DNA of 64,000 nucleotides from Tetracentron sinense (lineage: Eukaryota; Streptophyta; Magnoliopsida; Trochodendrales; Trochodendraceae). The notes under the pieces were generated by a model. The model saw only the letters and a list, made by a program, of their open reading frames with translations, ran no database searches and was not told the origin of the DNA. Positions within the stretch are counted from its first letter, which is position 1. Each line of letters starts with the position of its first letter. Position numbers and translations under genes: made by a program. Shown piece after piece: positions 13,018-25,400 of this stretch. Where the stretch lies: positions 42,908,875 to 42,972,874 of the forward strand of contig CM026561.1 in the NCBI GenBank assembly GCA_015143295.1, given 5' to 3'.

Positions 13018-13620
13018 TTATTACTATTATATAAAGAAGAGTGTCTTTGTACAAAACACCTGTATATTACCTCGTAAGGACAAGATGTTATAAAAGCGTA
13101 TGACCCGCTTTGATGACAAAATGATCAATAATTGAGGGGAGGAGGATGAGTTGTGATTTGGAGGTTTTGGAAGAAATTTGTTAAAGGATGAAATATCATG
13201 CCGCCTTTAACTTTTGAAGAGTTCATCCGAAAGGCTTTTTGGTCATAAATGCTTAAAGGAGTTTTAGTAAAGTCTGACTTTTCTTTGATGAAATCCGGTA
13301 TTTTTCTCTCTCAAAAGTTAGTTACAAAACATTTATTGATAGTTGTACATTAGTTGTAACCCCACCTAATTATCTATAAATAAGGATGATCCACTATCAG
13401 AAAGAAACAACAAGATTTTGAGAAACTGAGAAAGAAGAAAGGAACTGGAATTGTTCCGAGCAGAGAGAGATTTGCGGATTCATCGAGAAAAAGTTGCTTT
13501 CGCTAATGGAGTTCTTCATTATTCTTCCTCTCGCCCTCTTAATCACACTTTCTTTTTTCTCCTGTTCATTCTTCTAAGACCATTCTCACTCTATTACCAG
13601 TCACCCCTTTAAGTCATTCA
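13018..13620. other. Gene-free stretch with an LTR-like leader
   Basis: No coding frame. The stretch CTATAAATAAGG (13373-13384), followed by purine-rich leader-like sequence, resembles the TATA/R region of a plant LTR, but no matching end or partner was found, so no element is called. Confidence 0.3.
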
Positions 13621-15960
13621 GTTTAGAACGGTATGGATATCAGATTTAGGCTAACTGAAGTTGCAAGAAACCCAATTAAACTTCAAACTCAAAAAAATAC
13701 CAATGACCCCATTTTAGTAGTTTCCGTAAAAATCAATTCTACCCTTCTTCAAGCTCAAACTTTATTCAAGCCGTGCCAAGCTCATATGAGCTCAACCTTT
13801 TTTAAAAATTTTTTATCTAAGGTAACAATACCACAAGGTAAAGCTATAGTCAAACGGAAGGAATACACACACCATTCACACGTGTGCACACACACACACC
13901 ACTAACCACCCAACTCATGAAGCTTCACACCACATGAACCTCAAAACGAGTACCAACCATTTGAGGGCCATGGAACTTTATGAGCTAGAGTGGTCGTAGT
14001 AAACTACTGAGGTGGAACTAAACTCAAACTTGATTGATGTAATTATTTTATTTAACTTTAATAAAAATATTTATTAATAAATTATAAACAAATAACTCCA
14101 AAATTTAATACATATTTCCAAAATTAGATTTTTTTTAATAAAGAATCTAGATAGTTAGATCAAAGTTTTTGCTTTTTTTTTATTTATTACATTTATGAAA
14201 AGTTATAATGACAAATTTTAAAATAGTAATTTGTATTAATATAAATAATATTATCAAAAATATTGTGTGTATATATAAATATATATTTTTAGTCGAACAA
14301 ACCTAAACAAGCCAAGCTTTGAGTCAAGCCAAATCAAACATGGTCTAACATGAGCTTGGCTTGTTTAAACATTGAGCTCAAATAAAAGCTTAGTTTGATT
14401 TGTTCAAGCCTAAATGCTAGCTTGAGCTAGACTCAAATGAGTCAGCTTAGTTGAGCTGTCAAGGTAGCTTGCCTTAAGTGCAGCTACATAGAATGTAGTT
14501 TTTTTTTGGGTAACCACATAGAATGTTGTTACTGAGACATAAGTGGAAGAGGAATAATCCAAACCTCACTTTGGGAGTAGTGTCTCACCCCCTTTAACCC
14601 GACACGTGTCCCTTTTGACACTTATGGTTAAATCTTTGAGGCATTCATACTATAAGTCAACTCAAACTCTCACCCTTTACCAACCACTTGTCCATGTTTT
14701 TGGGTGAGAGAGTGCTTTAATCATTGCATAATGAAAAGAATGGAAAAGTAGTTGGTGAAGGGTGAGAGTCAGTGGTGGCAAATGGGTTGGGCTGGTCGAA
14801 GCACGATTGTTCGACTTGAAGTTTGAGTGGGTTGAGTCTTCCATAACTTAGGTTGGGCTGAGTTTGGACAAGAATATAGGCCCAAAATAAATATTGGGAC
14901 AAGCTTAGGTTGCCCTTAACTCAGCCCGGATTCAGCTTAGCTCGAACTAATTAAATATATTTTATATATAATATGTATAGATAAGAGAAGGCCCACGACC
15001 TAATCTCATTATCATTCAAATGGAATTGATGTCCTTTATATAGAAAAACTACTTTTATGCTGCTATCTAAGAATGTTACTAGTAGTATCTATACTAATAC
15101 TATATGCTCACGTGGCATGCTACCTTTAACCGAACCAATAAGTTGGTGCCACGTCGTCACTAATTAAGCCAAGTATTGGGTCACATTAATAAATCTCTAA
15201 AATTAATTGCATTAAATTATATTTATATTGACTTGAGCAAATCAAGAGTCTCATCCACTCTCTTTTTACATTAATTTTTATTAATTATTAATTACTTACT
15301 ATGAAACCCAAGCATGTGGTTGGACACATGGCGGCCTTAGAGATTGTGGACACGTGTCAATTTTATAGAGTGTTGTTTTAAACTGACGCCCCAAAATCCC
15401 ATGTTGGCCTAAATAGGACTTTGGACCTGTGACACTGCATTCCATATCCATATTCGTATAACTTGCAATGCAAACTAAATATGAGTTTGTAAATTTCTTC
15501 TTTATTAAACCAAATAGAACTTCAATCTAACAATATAAATCAACTGTCGACCAACTAACAAATAATAATCCGGTCACCTATATGATCTCAATACTGAATT
15601 TAAAACCTAAGCAACATATTTAATTTTGTCTTATTACATTCATCTCAATTGAATTAAAAAAAATGTATCTAAAGATCGATAATATGGATAATAATTTGGA
15701 TTGATTTTCCCCCTGAGATAATCACTCTCCTGTTCTTCTTGATACTTTTCTTCAATCTAAGGTCTTGGAGCATATATATCGAACCCTCTTGAAACTACCG
15801 ATATAAAAGTACAGTTGAGCAAACGAAAGCCCAATGCATGTAAAGTACAATTAAGATTATAACATATCATGCAGTTGCATACATATCCATACCATATATA
15901 ATCAAAGTGTGGAAACATAAAAGCAATGTCTATACCATCATGCCATGCAAGACTTGTGAG
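13621..15960. other. Intergenic region with repeat fragments: no gene seen
   Basis: Contains a (CA)n-rich stretch (13865-13905) and a block with the words AAGCTTCAC and GTACCAACC that recurs at 46100-46280. Another block starting ACTATGAAACCC near 15299 recurs at 59872. There are also AAGCTTGAGC-type degenerate repeat words (14290-14465). Open frames are short and unrecognised. Confidence 0.5.
14667..14769. repeat. Short foldback repeat
   Basis: CTCTCACCCTTTACCAAC on the left pairs with GTTGGTGAAGGGTGAGAG on the right, about 100 bp end to end. MITE-like; no target duplication seen. Confidence 0.55.
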
Positions 15961-17892
15961 ATGAGTCTGGTCCTCAAATGACCGATTCTAGGGTGCAACC
16001 TCTATTGATGTGAATACATCTAATATATTTTTTTAAAAATAGCCATATAGTTGTTTTGAGTCCAAAAATAACAACGCTCCTCAGTTTACATTGCACCCCC
16101 TGCTAGACACAGATGGGCAACAGCGCAACACCGAGTATTGTTTCCCATCCGAACTCCTTAACGTTGAGTTTAGATGGTTAACAGTGCTCGTTGTTGCATT
16201 GTTACCTGTCTGTGTCTAACCACCGGGTGAGGCCTTTACAGAGTTCAATTGGGGTGTGCCCTTGTTGATGTTTGGCCCACCCTCTCCTCGATACAGATGG
16301 GAAACAGTGCAACTATGAGCGCTATTGCCAATCCGAACTCTTTAACGTCGAGTTTGAATGGGCAACGATCCTCGGTGTTGCGTTGTTTCCCATCTGAGTG
16401 TAACTACCAGGTGGGGCCCATCTTCTGTTCACATGGGGTCCACCTCTATTGATGTTTGGCCCACCGACTGATTGAAACAGACGAGCAACAATGCAACTTA
16501 TTCTAGGTCCAGTAAAATATCTCTCTCAAAACCGTAGAGAGAGGGATGGGATATGTTAGCTAAAAATTTGATGAAATGGACTTCTAAGATACAAAACTTA
16601 CCTTTCATTCCTCTTTTAAGTTTTAGAAAACATAGTGCGCATCAGGAGAGAGAGAGAGAGAGAGAGTGAAAAAAAGAGAGAGACATGTCTCAGTTGCTCT
16701 CTCAAAGACTTTAATGGGTTGCAATTATTTGCTAAGGGGATTTATTGCTCTTCTACAGAAATGGAATCGTATTAATTTTTATTTAATTTTAGAAGTATTT
16801 CTTGATCAGGAGAGAGAGAAAGAGAGAGCTAGTTGTGCATGTAGAGGGTGCCCTCCCCTCCCCATCTCCTTCTATATATGAGAGATAGATTGAATACCGT
16901 TTTGTAAACCATTTTCCGGCAATCTAACTCTTGGTTTTTTTTTTAAAGATGAACCAACCGAACTCACCTCCTCTATTTCCTCAAACCTAGAATACCCCAA
17001 CTATACTCCTCTGGTGCTTTTGTTTCGTAAGAGCATTACAACTTCGGATCTTAAAAGCCTCCAGTTGACTGGACAGACTATGAACTAATTCAGGGATATT
17101 GATTTTGTAGACCGGGTTGGGCGTAAAGGAATAGAGATAAATGTGTGCACACTGTACAAAAAATCACACTGCCGGCTAAATATTAGCAGCAAAGAAACAT
17201 ATAATCGGCAAACACCGTGACCCAAAATCTATCTTGAAAACTATTTTAGTCATCAAAGTGAAATTTATTGTTGGTTTTGCCTCAAACGAGGCAAAGAAAT
17301 GGTAGATATTAATATGCTTCTCATTGTGGTGGCAGCACCACCGCCTTTGAACCAAGTTGTGGTGGTGGCAGCAATGCCGCTTCCGAACTAGGTGGTGGTG
17401 GCAACAACGTCGTCTACGAACCAGGTGGCGGCTTCTCCAAACCCAGCATAGTTTATGTTGTTTGTTTGTGTTTGTTTATGTTTTGGCTTTTTTCAATTCG
17501 CTGTGGTACCATCCTATCCGGTCCGGCCCCTTACTCCTTTTTCACTTTAATTGAATGAAAAATAGTTTAATATCTACAATTAGGGGTGGTTAAATTTATA
17601 ACCATAATAGTTAGTGACTAACGTATGTGGACTATACACATTGTTTGGGTCTGCATCATTTGGATATAAAAATATGGGTGTCAATGAGACGGGGTTGAGT
17701 TTGTATTTTGTGATTTACGAATAGGCCCAACCCAAATGCTACAGTATATAATAGGTTTTTGAAACCCGATTTCGGCCCATTGACACCCCCTAGATCGAAG
17801 GAGAAGAGTCCTGACTTTGGTGCAATGGTACCCTTTCGACATGTTAAAGAGCAAGGCTAGCTCAGTAAAGCTTGAAGGCCCAAAACAATGAG
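15961..17892 (+). repeat. Array unit 1 (1932 bp)
   Basis: Full-length unit. Hairpins at about 16106-16216 and 16290-16400, half hairpin at 16474-16505, GA repeat at 16645-16668, TATA at 16873, reading frame from 16949, nested inverted repeat at about 17674-17793. The boundary is set at the GAGTCTGGTCC phrase for convenience; the true amplification joint is unknown. Confidence 0.85.
16949..17451 (+). pseudogene. Decayed array ORF, unit 1
   Basis: Starts MNQPNSPPLFPQT and then meets a TAG, because one base is missing relative to the other copies (AAACCTAG against AAAACCTAG). The homologous sequence continues to the shared end CCCAGCATAG at 17451, including a Val/Pro/Ala-rich tail region. The length is not a multiple of three. 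Non-functional as read. Confidence 0.75.
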
Positions 17893-19699
17893 ACGAGTAA
17901 GGTCCTCAAATGGCCGATTGTAGGGTACATCCTCTATTGATGTAAATGCATAACAAAGATGAAAAAAAAATAGGAATATAGTTGTTTCAAGTTCAAAAAT
18001 AACAGAGTTCTTCAGTTTAAATTGGGTCCAACATTGTTGATGTTTGGCCTACCTGATGTTAGTCACAGATGGGCAACAGCGCAACACCGAGCATTGTTTC
18101 CCATCTGAACACCTTAACGTCGAATTTGGATGTTAAAACCTCTCGCTGTTGTGTTGTTGCCTGTTTGTGTCTAACCACCGGGTGGGTCCCTTCCTCAGTT
18201 CATATTGGGTCCACCTTTTTGATGTTTGGCCCACACTCAGCTCGATACAGATGAGAAACAGTGGAACAACGAACATTGTTACCCATCCGAACTCCTTAAC
18301 GTCGAGTTTGGATGTGCAACAACGCTCGGTGTTGAGTTGTTGCCAGTCTGTGTCTAACCATCGGGTGGGGCTCATTCTCTATTCACATGGAGTACATCTT
18401 TGTTGATGTTTTTTCCATTCTTTGTTAGACACAGACAAGTAACAATGCAAAATATTCGAGACCCAGCAAAATATTTTTCACAAAATCAAAGAGGGAGAGA
18501 TGGGATATTTCATTCCACTTTTAAGTTTTAGAAAATATAATGCACATCAGGAGAGAGAGAGAGAGAGAGAGAGACATGTGTCAACTGTTCTTTCAGTGAC
18601 TTCAATGGGTTGCAATTATTTGCTAAGATGATTCATTGCTCTTCTACAGAGATGGAATCGTATTAGTTTTTATAACGTTTTAGAAGTATTTCTTTATCAA
18701 GAGAGAGAGAAAGCTAGCTGTGCATGTACAGGGAGCACTCCCCTCCCTATCTCCTTCTATATATAAAAGATAGATAAAAAACCATTCTGTAAACCATTTT
18801 CCGGAAATCTAACTCTTGGTTTTATTTTTTAAAGATGAACCAACCAAACTCACCACCTCCATTTCCTCAAAACCTAGATTACCCCAACTACACTCTAGTG
18901 TTTTTGTTTCGCAAAAGCGTTACAATTTCGGATCTTAAAAGCCTCCAGTTGACTGGAAAGACTGTGAATTACTTCTCAGATATTGATTTTGTAGATGGGG
19001 TTGGGCGTAAAAGAATAGACATTAATGTGTGCACACCGAACAAACAATCAAGCCACTGACTAACAATTAGCAACAAAGAAACATATCATCTGCAAACACC
19101 GTGGCTTCCAATTTATCTTGAAAACCATTTTAGTCTTTAAATTGAAATTTATTGTTGGTTTTGCCTCAAATAAGACGTAAAAAATGGAATATATTACTAT
19201 ATTTCTTGTGGAAGTGGCTGCTCCGCCGCCTCCGAACCAGGTTGTGGAGGTGGCAGCAGCGCTGCCTCTGAAGCAGGTAATGGCGCCTCCCAACCCAGTA
19301 TAGTATATGTTGTTTGTTTATGTGTATTTGTGTTTTTTATTTGTCAATTTGCTGTGGTACCATCCTCGCCATTCCGGCCTCTTAGTCCTTGTTTTTTGTT
19401 AATTAAATGAAAAATAGTTAATGACTAACATATGTCGAGTAAACACATGTTTTGGGTCTACATTTGACTACAAAAATAAGGGTGTCAATCAGTCGGTGTT
19501 ACGTTTGTATTTTAGATTTACTAATTGGTCCAACCAACCCAAGTGCAACAATATACAATAGGTTTTTGAAACTCGATTCCGGCCCGTTAACACTCCGTAT
19601 ATCGAGGGAGAAGAGTCCTGACTTTGGTACAATGATACCATTTCCAAATGTTAAAGAGTAAGGCTAGCTCAGTAAAGCTTTAAGGCCCAAAACAATGAG
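17893..19699 (+). repeat. Array unit 2 (1807 bp)
   Basis: Full-length unit. Hairpins at about 18062-18173 and 18243-18357, half hairpin at 18425-18455, GA repeat at 18551-18574, TATA at 18758, reading frame from 18835, nested inverted repeat at about 19479-19600. Confidence 0.85.
18835..19303 (+). pseudogene. Decayed array ORF, unit 2 (74 codons open, then TGA)
   Basis: Open for 74 codons from MNQPNSPPPFPQNLDYPNY to a TGA at 19057. Other copies have CGA there, so a single C-to-T change ended it. Downstream homology (SSKETYHLQ, PWL, YLENHF) continues to the shared stop region near 19303, with further indels. Consensus features shared with the other copies: a proline-rich N terminus, then VFLFRKS, SDLKSLQLTG, then DFVD and NVCTPN. 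The spacing of SDLK, TPN, YxLQxPW and LENHF faintly recalls a plant B3 DNA-binding domain; this is a guess. Confidence 0.7.
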
Positions 19700-20951
19700 A
19701 CGAGTCTGGTCCTTAAATGACCGATTCTAGGGTGCAATCTCCATTGATGAGAATACATCTAATATATTTTTTTAAAAATAGTCATATAATTGTTTTGAGT
19801 TCAAAAGTAATAGTGCTCCTCAATTTACATTGGGTCCACCCTTGTTGATGTTTGGCCCACCTCCTGCTAGATACAGACGGGCAACAGCGCAACACCAAGT
19901 ATTGTTTCCCATATGAAGTTCTTAACGTCGAGTTTAGATGGTTAATAGTGCTTGTTGTTGCACTGTTGCCTATCTGTGTCTAACCACTGGGTGAGGTTTT
20001 TTCTAAATTCAATTGTGGTCTACCCTTGTTGATGTTTGGCCTACCCTTTGCTCGATACAGATGGGAAATCGTGAAACAGCGAGCACTATTGCCAATCTAA
20101 ACTCTTTAACGTCGATTTTGGATTGGTAACAACGCTCGGTGTTACGTTGTTTGCTATTTGAGTCAAACCACTAGGTGGAGCCCATCCTTTGTTCATATGG
20201 GTCCACTTCTGTTGATGTTTGGCCACCGACTACTTGACACAGACGAGGAATAACGCAACTTATTCGAGGTCTAGTAAAATATATCTCTCAATACCGAAGA
20301 GATATGTTGACTATAAATTTCATGAAAATGACTTCTCAAAGACACAAAACTTACCTTTCATTCCTCTTTTAAGTTTTAGAAGCATTTCTTTATCAGGAAA
20401 CAGAGAAAGCTAGTTGTGCATGTACAGGGAGCACTCCCCTCCCTATCTCCTTCTTTATATAAGAGATAGATAGAAGACCCATTTGTAAACCATTTTCCGG
20501 CAATCTAACTCTTGGTTTTCTTTTTTAAAGATGAACCAACCGAATCCATCCCCTCCATTTCCTCAAAACCTAGATTACCCCAACTATACTCCTTCAATCT
20601 AGTCACAGAATGAATGGTACCATCCTGGCCATTCCGGCCCCTTACTCCTTTTCTTTGTAATTAAATTTAAAATAGTTTATGACTAACATATGTAGAGTAA
20701 ACACATGTTTTGGGTCTGCATTTGACTACAAAAATGGAGGTGTCAATGAGTCGGGGTTACGTTTGTTTTTGATTTACTAATAGGTTCAACCCAAGTGCAA
20801 CAATAGACAATTGGTTTTTGAAACCCAATTTCAGCCCATTAACACCCCCTAGATCGAAGGAGAAGAGTCCTGACTTTGGTGCAATGATACCCTTTCCAAA
20901 TGTTAAAGAGTAAGGCTGGCTCAATAAAGGTATAAGTCCCATAACAATGAG
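19700..20951 (+). repeat. Array unit 3 (1252 bp, internal deletion)
   Basis: Hairpins at about 19870-19980 and 20052-20164, half hairpin near 20232. TATA at 20454, nested inverted repeat at about 20729-20852. Compared with its neighbours it has lost the long GA-rich segment and most of the reading frame, which accounts for the short length. Confidence 0.85.
20531..20616 (+). pseudogene. Truncated array ORF, unit 3
   Basis: Only the first 21 or so codons of the family (MNQPNPSPPFPQNLDYPNY) remain. After the ACTATACTCC phrase the sequence jumps to the 3' flank with GGTACCATCC, a deletion of roughly 450 bp relative to unit 2. Confidence 0.75.
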
Positions 20952-22798
20952 ACGAGTCTGATCCTCAAATGACCAATTTTAGGATGCAACCTCTATTGAT
21001 GTAAATACATCTAATATAATTTTTTTTTAAAAATAGACATATAGTTGTTTTGAGTACAAAAATAATGGCGCTCCTCATTTTACATTGGGTCCACCCTTGT
21101 TGATGTTTGGCCCACCTCATGTTAGACACAAATAGGTAACAGCGCAACAACGAGTTTTGTTTCCCATCCGAACTCCTTAACGTTGAGTTTAGACGGTTTA
21201 CAACGCTCGTTGTTGCACTATTGTTTGTCTGTGTCTAACCACTGGGTGAGGCTTTTCCTGAGTTCAATTGGGGTCTATCCTTGTTGATGTTTGGACCACA
21301 CTCTGCTCGATAGAAATGGGAAACATTGCAACAGCGAACACTATTGCTAATCCGAACTCTTTAACGTCGAGTTTGGAAATGCGACAATGCTTGATGTTGT
21401 GATATTTCCCATCTTAGTCTAACCACCAGGTGGGGCCCATCCTTTGTTCACATGGGGTCCACCTATGTTGATGTTTGACCCACCGACTGCTTGACACAGA
21501 CGGGCAGCAACGCAACTGATTTGAGGTCCAGTAAAATATCTCTTTCAAAACCAAAAAGAGAGGGAGGGATTTTCATAAAATAGACTTCTCAGAGATACAA
21601 AACTTACCTTTCATTCCTCTTTTAAGTTTTAGAAAAGATAGTGCACATCAGGACAGAGAGAGAGTGAGAGAGAGAGAGACATGTGTCACCTGCTCTCTCA
21701 GGGACTTCAATGAGTTGTAATTATTTGCTAAGGGGATTCATTGCACTTCTAAAGAGATGGAATCGTATTAGTTTTTATACAGTTTTAGAAGTATTTCTTA
21801 ATTACGAGAGAGAAAGCTAGCTTTGCATGTACAGGGAGATCTCCCCTCCCTATCTCATTTTGTATATAAGAGATAGATATAAGACCGTTTTGTAAATCAT
21901 TTTCTGGAAATCTAACTCTTGGTTTTCTTTTTTAAAGATGAACCAACAAAACCACGCCCTCCATTTCCTCAAAACTTAGATTACCCCAACTATACTCCAG
22001 TGTTTTTGTTTCATAAGAGCATTACAACTTCGGAGCTTAAAAACCTCCAGTTGACTGGACAGACTGCGAATTACTTCCGAGATACTGATTTTGTAGACTG
22101 GGTTGGGTGTAAAAGAATATACGTTAATGTATGCACACCGAACAGACAATCATACCGGCGACTAACAATTAGCAGCAAAGAAACATATCATTTGCAAACA
22201 CCATGGCCTCAAATTTGTCTTGAAAACCATTTTATTATTTAAATTGCTATTCATTGTTGGTTTTACCTCAAATGAGACGAAAAAAATGATAGATATTACT
22301 ATATTTCCTGTGGTGGTGGCTGCACCACTGCCTTCAAACCAGGTCATGATGGTGGTAGCAACGCCGCCTCTGAAACAGTTAGTGGTGCCGCCTAACCCAG
22401 CATAGTATTTGTTGTTTGTTTATGTCTATTTGTGTTTTTTATTTTTCAATTCGCTGTGGTACCATCCTGGCTGTTCCGGTCACTTACCCCTTGTTTTTTT
22501 AATTAAATGAAAAATAGTTAATGGCTAACATATGTCGAGTAAACACATGTTTTGGGTCTGCATTTGACTACAAAATAGGGGTGTCGATGATTAGGGGTTA
22601 CGTTTGTATTTTAGATTTACTAATAGGTCCAACCAACCCAAGTGCAACAATATGCAATAGGTTTTTGAAACCCGATTTCTGCCCGTTGACAACCCTTAGA
22701 TTGAAGGAGAAGAGTCCTGACTTTTGTTCAATTATACTCTTTCTAAATATTAAAGAGCAAGGCTATCTCAGTAAAGCTTTAAGGCCCAGAACAATGAG
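20952..22798 (+). repeat. Array unit 4 (1847 bp)
   Basis: Full-length unit. Hairpins at about 21124-21237 and 21308-21420, half hairpin near 21490, interrupted GA repeat at 21654-21680, TATA-like TATATAAG at 21863, reading frame region from 21938, nested inverted repeat at about 22577-22693. Confidence 0.85.
21938..22405 (+). pseudogene. Decayed array ORF, unit 4 (frameshift after the start codon)
   Basis: One base is missing about ten codons after the ATG, so the ATG frame soon stops. The shifted frame, however, stays open from the proline-rich N-terminal part to LENHFII at 22240, the longest surviving stretch of the family (roughly 100 residues). A second open stretch carries the tail VVVAAPLPSNQ and ends PPNPA at 22405. 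It shows that the ancestral frame joined the B3-like part, the PWPQ motif and the Val/Pro-rich tail. Confidence 0.7.
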
Positions 22799-24120
22799 AC
22801 GAGTCTAGTCCTCAAATGACCGATTATAGGGCGCAACCTCCATTGATGTGAATACATTTAATATATTTTTTAAAAAATAGCTATATAGTTGTTTTGAGTC
22901 CAAAAATAACGGCACTCCTCAGTTTCCATTGGATCCACCCTTGTTGATATTTGGCCCAACTCCTGCTAGACATAGACGGGCAACAACATAACACCGAGTA
23001 TTGTTTCACATCCGAACTCTTTAACATCGAGTTTAGATGGTTAACAGTGCTCATTGTTGCACTGTTGCCTGTCTATGTGTCTAACCACCAGGTGGATCCT
23101 TTCCTGAGTTCAGTTGGGGTCTACCCTTGTTGATGTTTGGCCCACCCTCTCCTCAATACAGATGAGAAACAATGCAATAGTGAGCGCTATTGTCAATCTA
23201 AACTCTTTAACGTCGAGTTTGGATGGGCAACAACCCTCAGTGCTGTGTTGTTTCCCGTATGAGTTTAACCATAGGTGGGACCCATCCTCTATTCACATGG
23301 GGTCCACCTCATTATATGTTTGGACCACCGACTGCTTAAAATAGATGGGTAATTATTTGTTAAGGGGATTCATTGCTTTTGGTTTTCTTTTTTAAAGATG
23401 AACTAACCGAACTCACCTCTCTATTTCCTCAAAACCTAGACTACCCCAACTATACTCCTCCAGTATTTTTGTTTCGCAAGAGCATTACAACTTCGGATCT
23501 TAAAAGCCTCAAGTTGAATAGACAGACTGTGAACTAATTCAGGGATATTGATTTTGTAGACCGGGTTGGGCGTAAATGAATAGACATAAATGTCTGCACA
23601 CCGTACAAACAATCACACTGTCAACTAAATATCAGCAGCAAAGAAACATATAATCTGCAAACATCGTGACCCAAAATCTATGTTGAAAACCATTTTAGTC
23701 CTAAAAGTGAAATTTATTGTTGGTTTTGCCTCAAACGAGACAAAGAAATGGTAGATATTAATATATTTCCCGTGGTGGTTGCAGCAATGCCGCCTCCAAA
23801 CTAGGTGGTGGAGGCAGCAACGCCGACTGTAAACCGGGTGGTGGCTTCTCCCAACCCAGCATAGTATATGTTGTTTGTTTGTGTTTGTTTATGTTTTGGC
23901 TTTTTTCAATTCGTCGTGGTACCATCCTATCCGGTCTGGCCCCTTACTCCTTTTTGACTTTAATTGAATGAAAAATAGTTTAATATACCCGATTTTGGCC
24001 CGTTGACACCCCCTAGATCAAAGGAGGAGACTCTTGACTTTGGTGCAATATAATGATACCCTTTCCACATGCTAAAGAGCAAGGCTGACTCAATAAAGCT
24101 TGAAGGCCCAGAACAATGAG
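22799..24120 (+). repeat. Array unit 5 (1322 bp, promoter segment deleted)
   Basis: Hairpins at about 22969-23080 and 23154-23265. Right after the half hairpin (about 23350) the sequence jumps to the few bases before the reading frame, so the GA repeat, TATA box and most of the leader are gone. Only the 3' half of the nested inverted repeat remains (near 23985-24013). Confidence 0.85.
23398..23864 (+). pseudogene. Decayed array ORF, unit 5
   Basis: The third codon is TAA (ATG AAC TAA) where unit 2 has CAA. Homology continues through the KSITTSDLKSL region and DFVDRVGRK to the shared end at CAGCATAG (23864). It also lacks the TATA box, so it is doubly dead. Confidence 0.75.
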
Positions 24121-25050
24121 ACGAGTCTAGTCCTCAAATGGCCGATTGTAGGGTGCATCCTCCATTGATGTGAATGCATCTCATAGATTAAAAAAAATAG
24201 CCATATAGTTGTTTTGAGTCCAAAAATAATAGTGCTTCTCAGTTTACATTAGGTTCACTCTTGTTGATGTTTGGCCCACCTCCTGCTAGACACAGATGGG
24301 CAACATCGAGTGTTGTTTCCCATCCGAACTCCTTAACGTCGTGTTTGAATGGTTAACAACACTCGCTGTTGCGTTGTTACGTGTTTGTGTCTAACCATCG
24401 GGTGGGGCCCTTCCTCAGTTCACATGGGATCCACCCTTGTTGATGGTTGGCACACCCTCTACTCGATATCGATGAGAAACTGTGCAACAACAAGCACTGT
24501 TGCCCATCCGAACTCCTTAACGCTGAGTTTGGATGGGCAACAACGCTCGATGTTGCACTGCTACCCATCTATGTCTAACCACAAGGTGAGGGCCATCCTC
24601 TGTTCATATGGCGTCCACCTTTGTTAATGTTTGCCCCTTGCTAGACATAGACGTGCAACAACGCAACATATTCGAGGTCCAGCAAAATATTTCTCACAAA
24701 ACCGAAAAGGGAGGGAAGGGATATATTGACTAAAAAATTCATGAAATTGACTTCTCAGATAGCCAAAACTTACCTTTTGTTAATCTTTTAAATTTTATAA
24801 AAACAATGCACATACAGGAGAGAGAGAGATAGTGAGAGATAGAGAGAGATGTGTGACCTGCTCTCTCAGGGACTTAAATGAGTTGTAATTATTATTATTA
24901 TTAATAAGGGGGTTCATAACTCTTCCCAGAGATGGAATCATATTGGTATTTACATAGTTATAGAAATACTTCTTTATTAGGAGAGAGAGAGAGAGAGAGC
25001 TAGCTGTGCATGTACAGGGAGACTACTGTCATCCCCTCCCCATCTCCTTC

Positions 25051-25060
25051 TATATATAAG
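25051..25060 (+). promoter_or_regulatory. TATA box of the array ORFs (unit 6 shown)
   Basis: TATATATAAG, 77 bp before the ATG. The same box lies 76-77 bp before the ATG in units 1 (16873), 2 (18758), 3 (20454), 4 (21861) and 7 (26913). It is preceded by a conserved block GCATGTACAGGGAG and a GA-dinucleotide run. The fixed distance in diverged copies suggests a genuine core promoter and a short leader in the ancestral unit. Confidence 0.6.
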
Positions 25061-25127
25061 AGATAGATAGGAGACTCTTTTGTTAACCACTTTCCGGCAA
25101 TCAAACTCTTGGTTTTCAGTTTTAAAG

Positions 25128-25400
25128 ATGAACCAATCGAATTCACCCCCTCCATTTCCTCAAAACCTAGAATATCCCAACTACACTCCTCCAATGTTTT
25201 TGTTTCGTAAGAGCATTACAGCTTCAGATCTTAAAAGCCTCTGGTTAATTGGATATACTGTGAACTATTTCAGGGATATTAATTTTGTAGACCGGGTTGG
25301 GTGTAAAGGAATAAACGTAAATGTGCGCACATCGAACAGACAATCACACTGTCAGCTAAAGATCAGCAGCAAGGAAACATATAATCTGCAAACACCGTGA
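25128..25400 (+). CDS. Array ORF, unit 6: 90-residue protein, the best surviving copy
   Basis: ATG at 25128, 77 bp after a TATATATAAG box, then 90 codons to a TGA at 25398. The protein starts MNQSNSPPPFPQNLEYPNY, then MFLFRKSITASDLKSL, FVDRVGCK and SSKETYNLQTP. The stop replaces the TGG (Trp) seen in units 2, 4 and 7, so it is probably a truncated form missing PWPQ...LENHF and the Val/Pro tail still readable to 25597. No signal peptide or membrane segment. Function unknown; the layout faintly recalls a plant B3 domain. It might be translated, but a pseudogene is more likely. Confidence 0.45.
   Translation: MNQSNSPPPFPQNLEYPNYTPPMFLFRKSITASDLKSLWLIGYTVNYFRDINFVDRVGCKGINVNVRTSNRQSHCQLKISSKETYNLQTP

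Noticed and set aside
25080-25127. Upstream extension of the unit 6 ORF to a Met at 25080
   Set aside because: The added residues come from the conserved non-coding leader after the TATA box. All other units start at the ATGAACCAA site, so the start at 25128 was kept.
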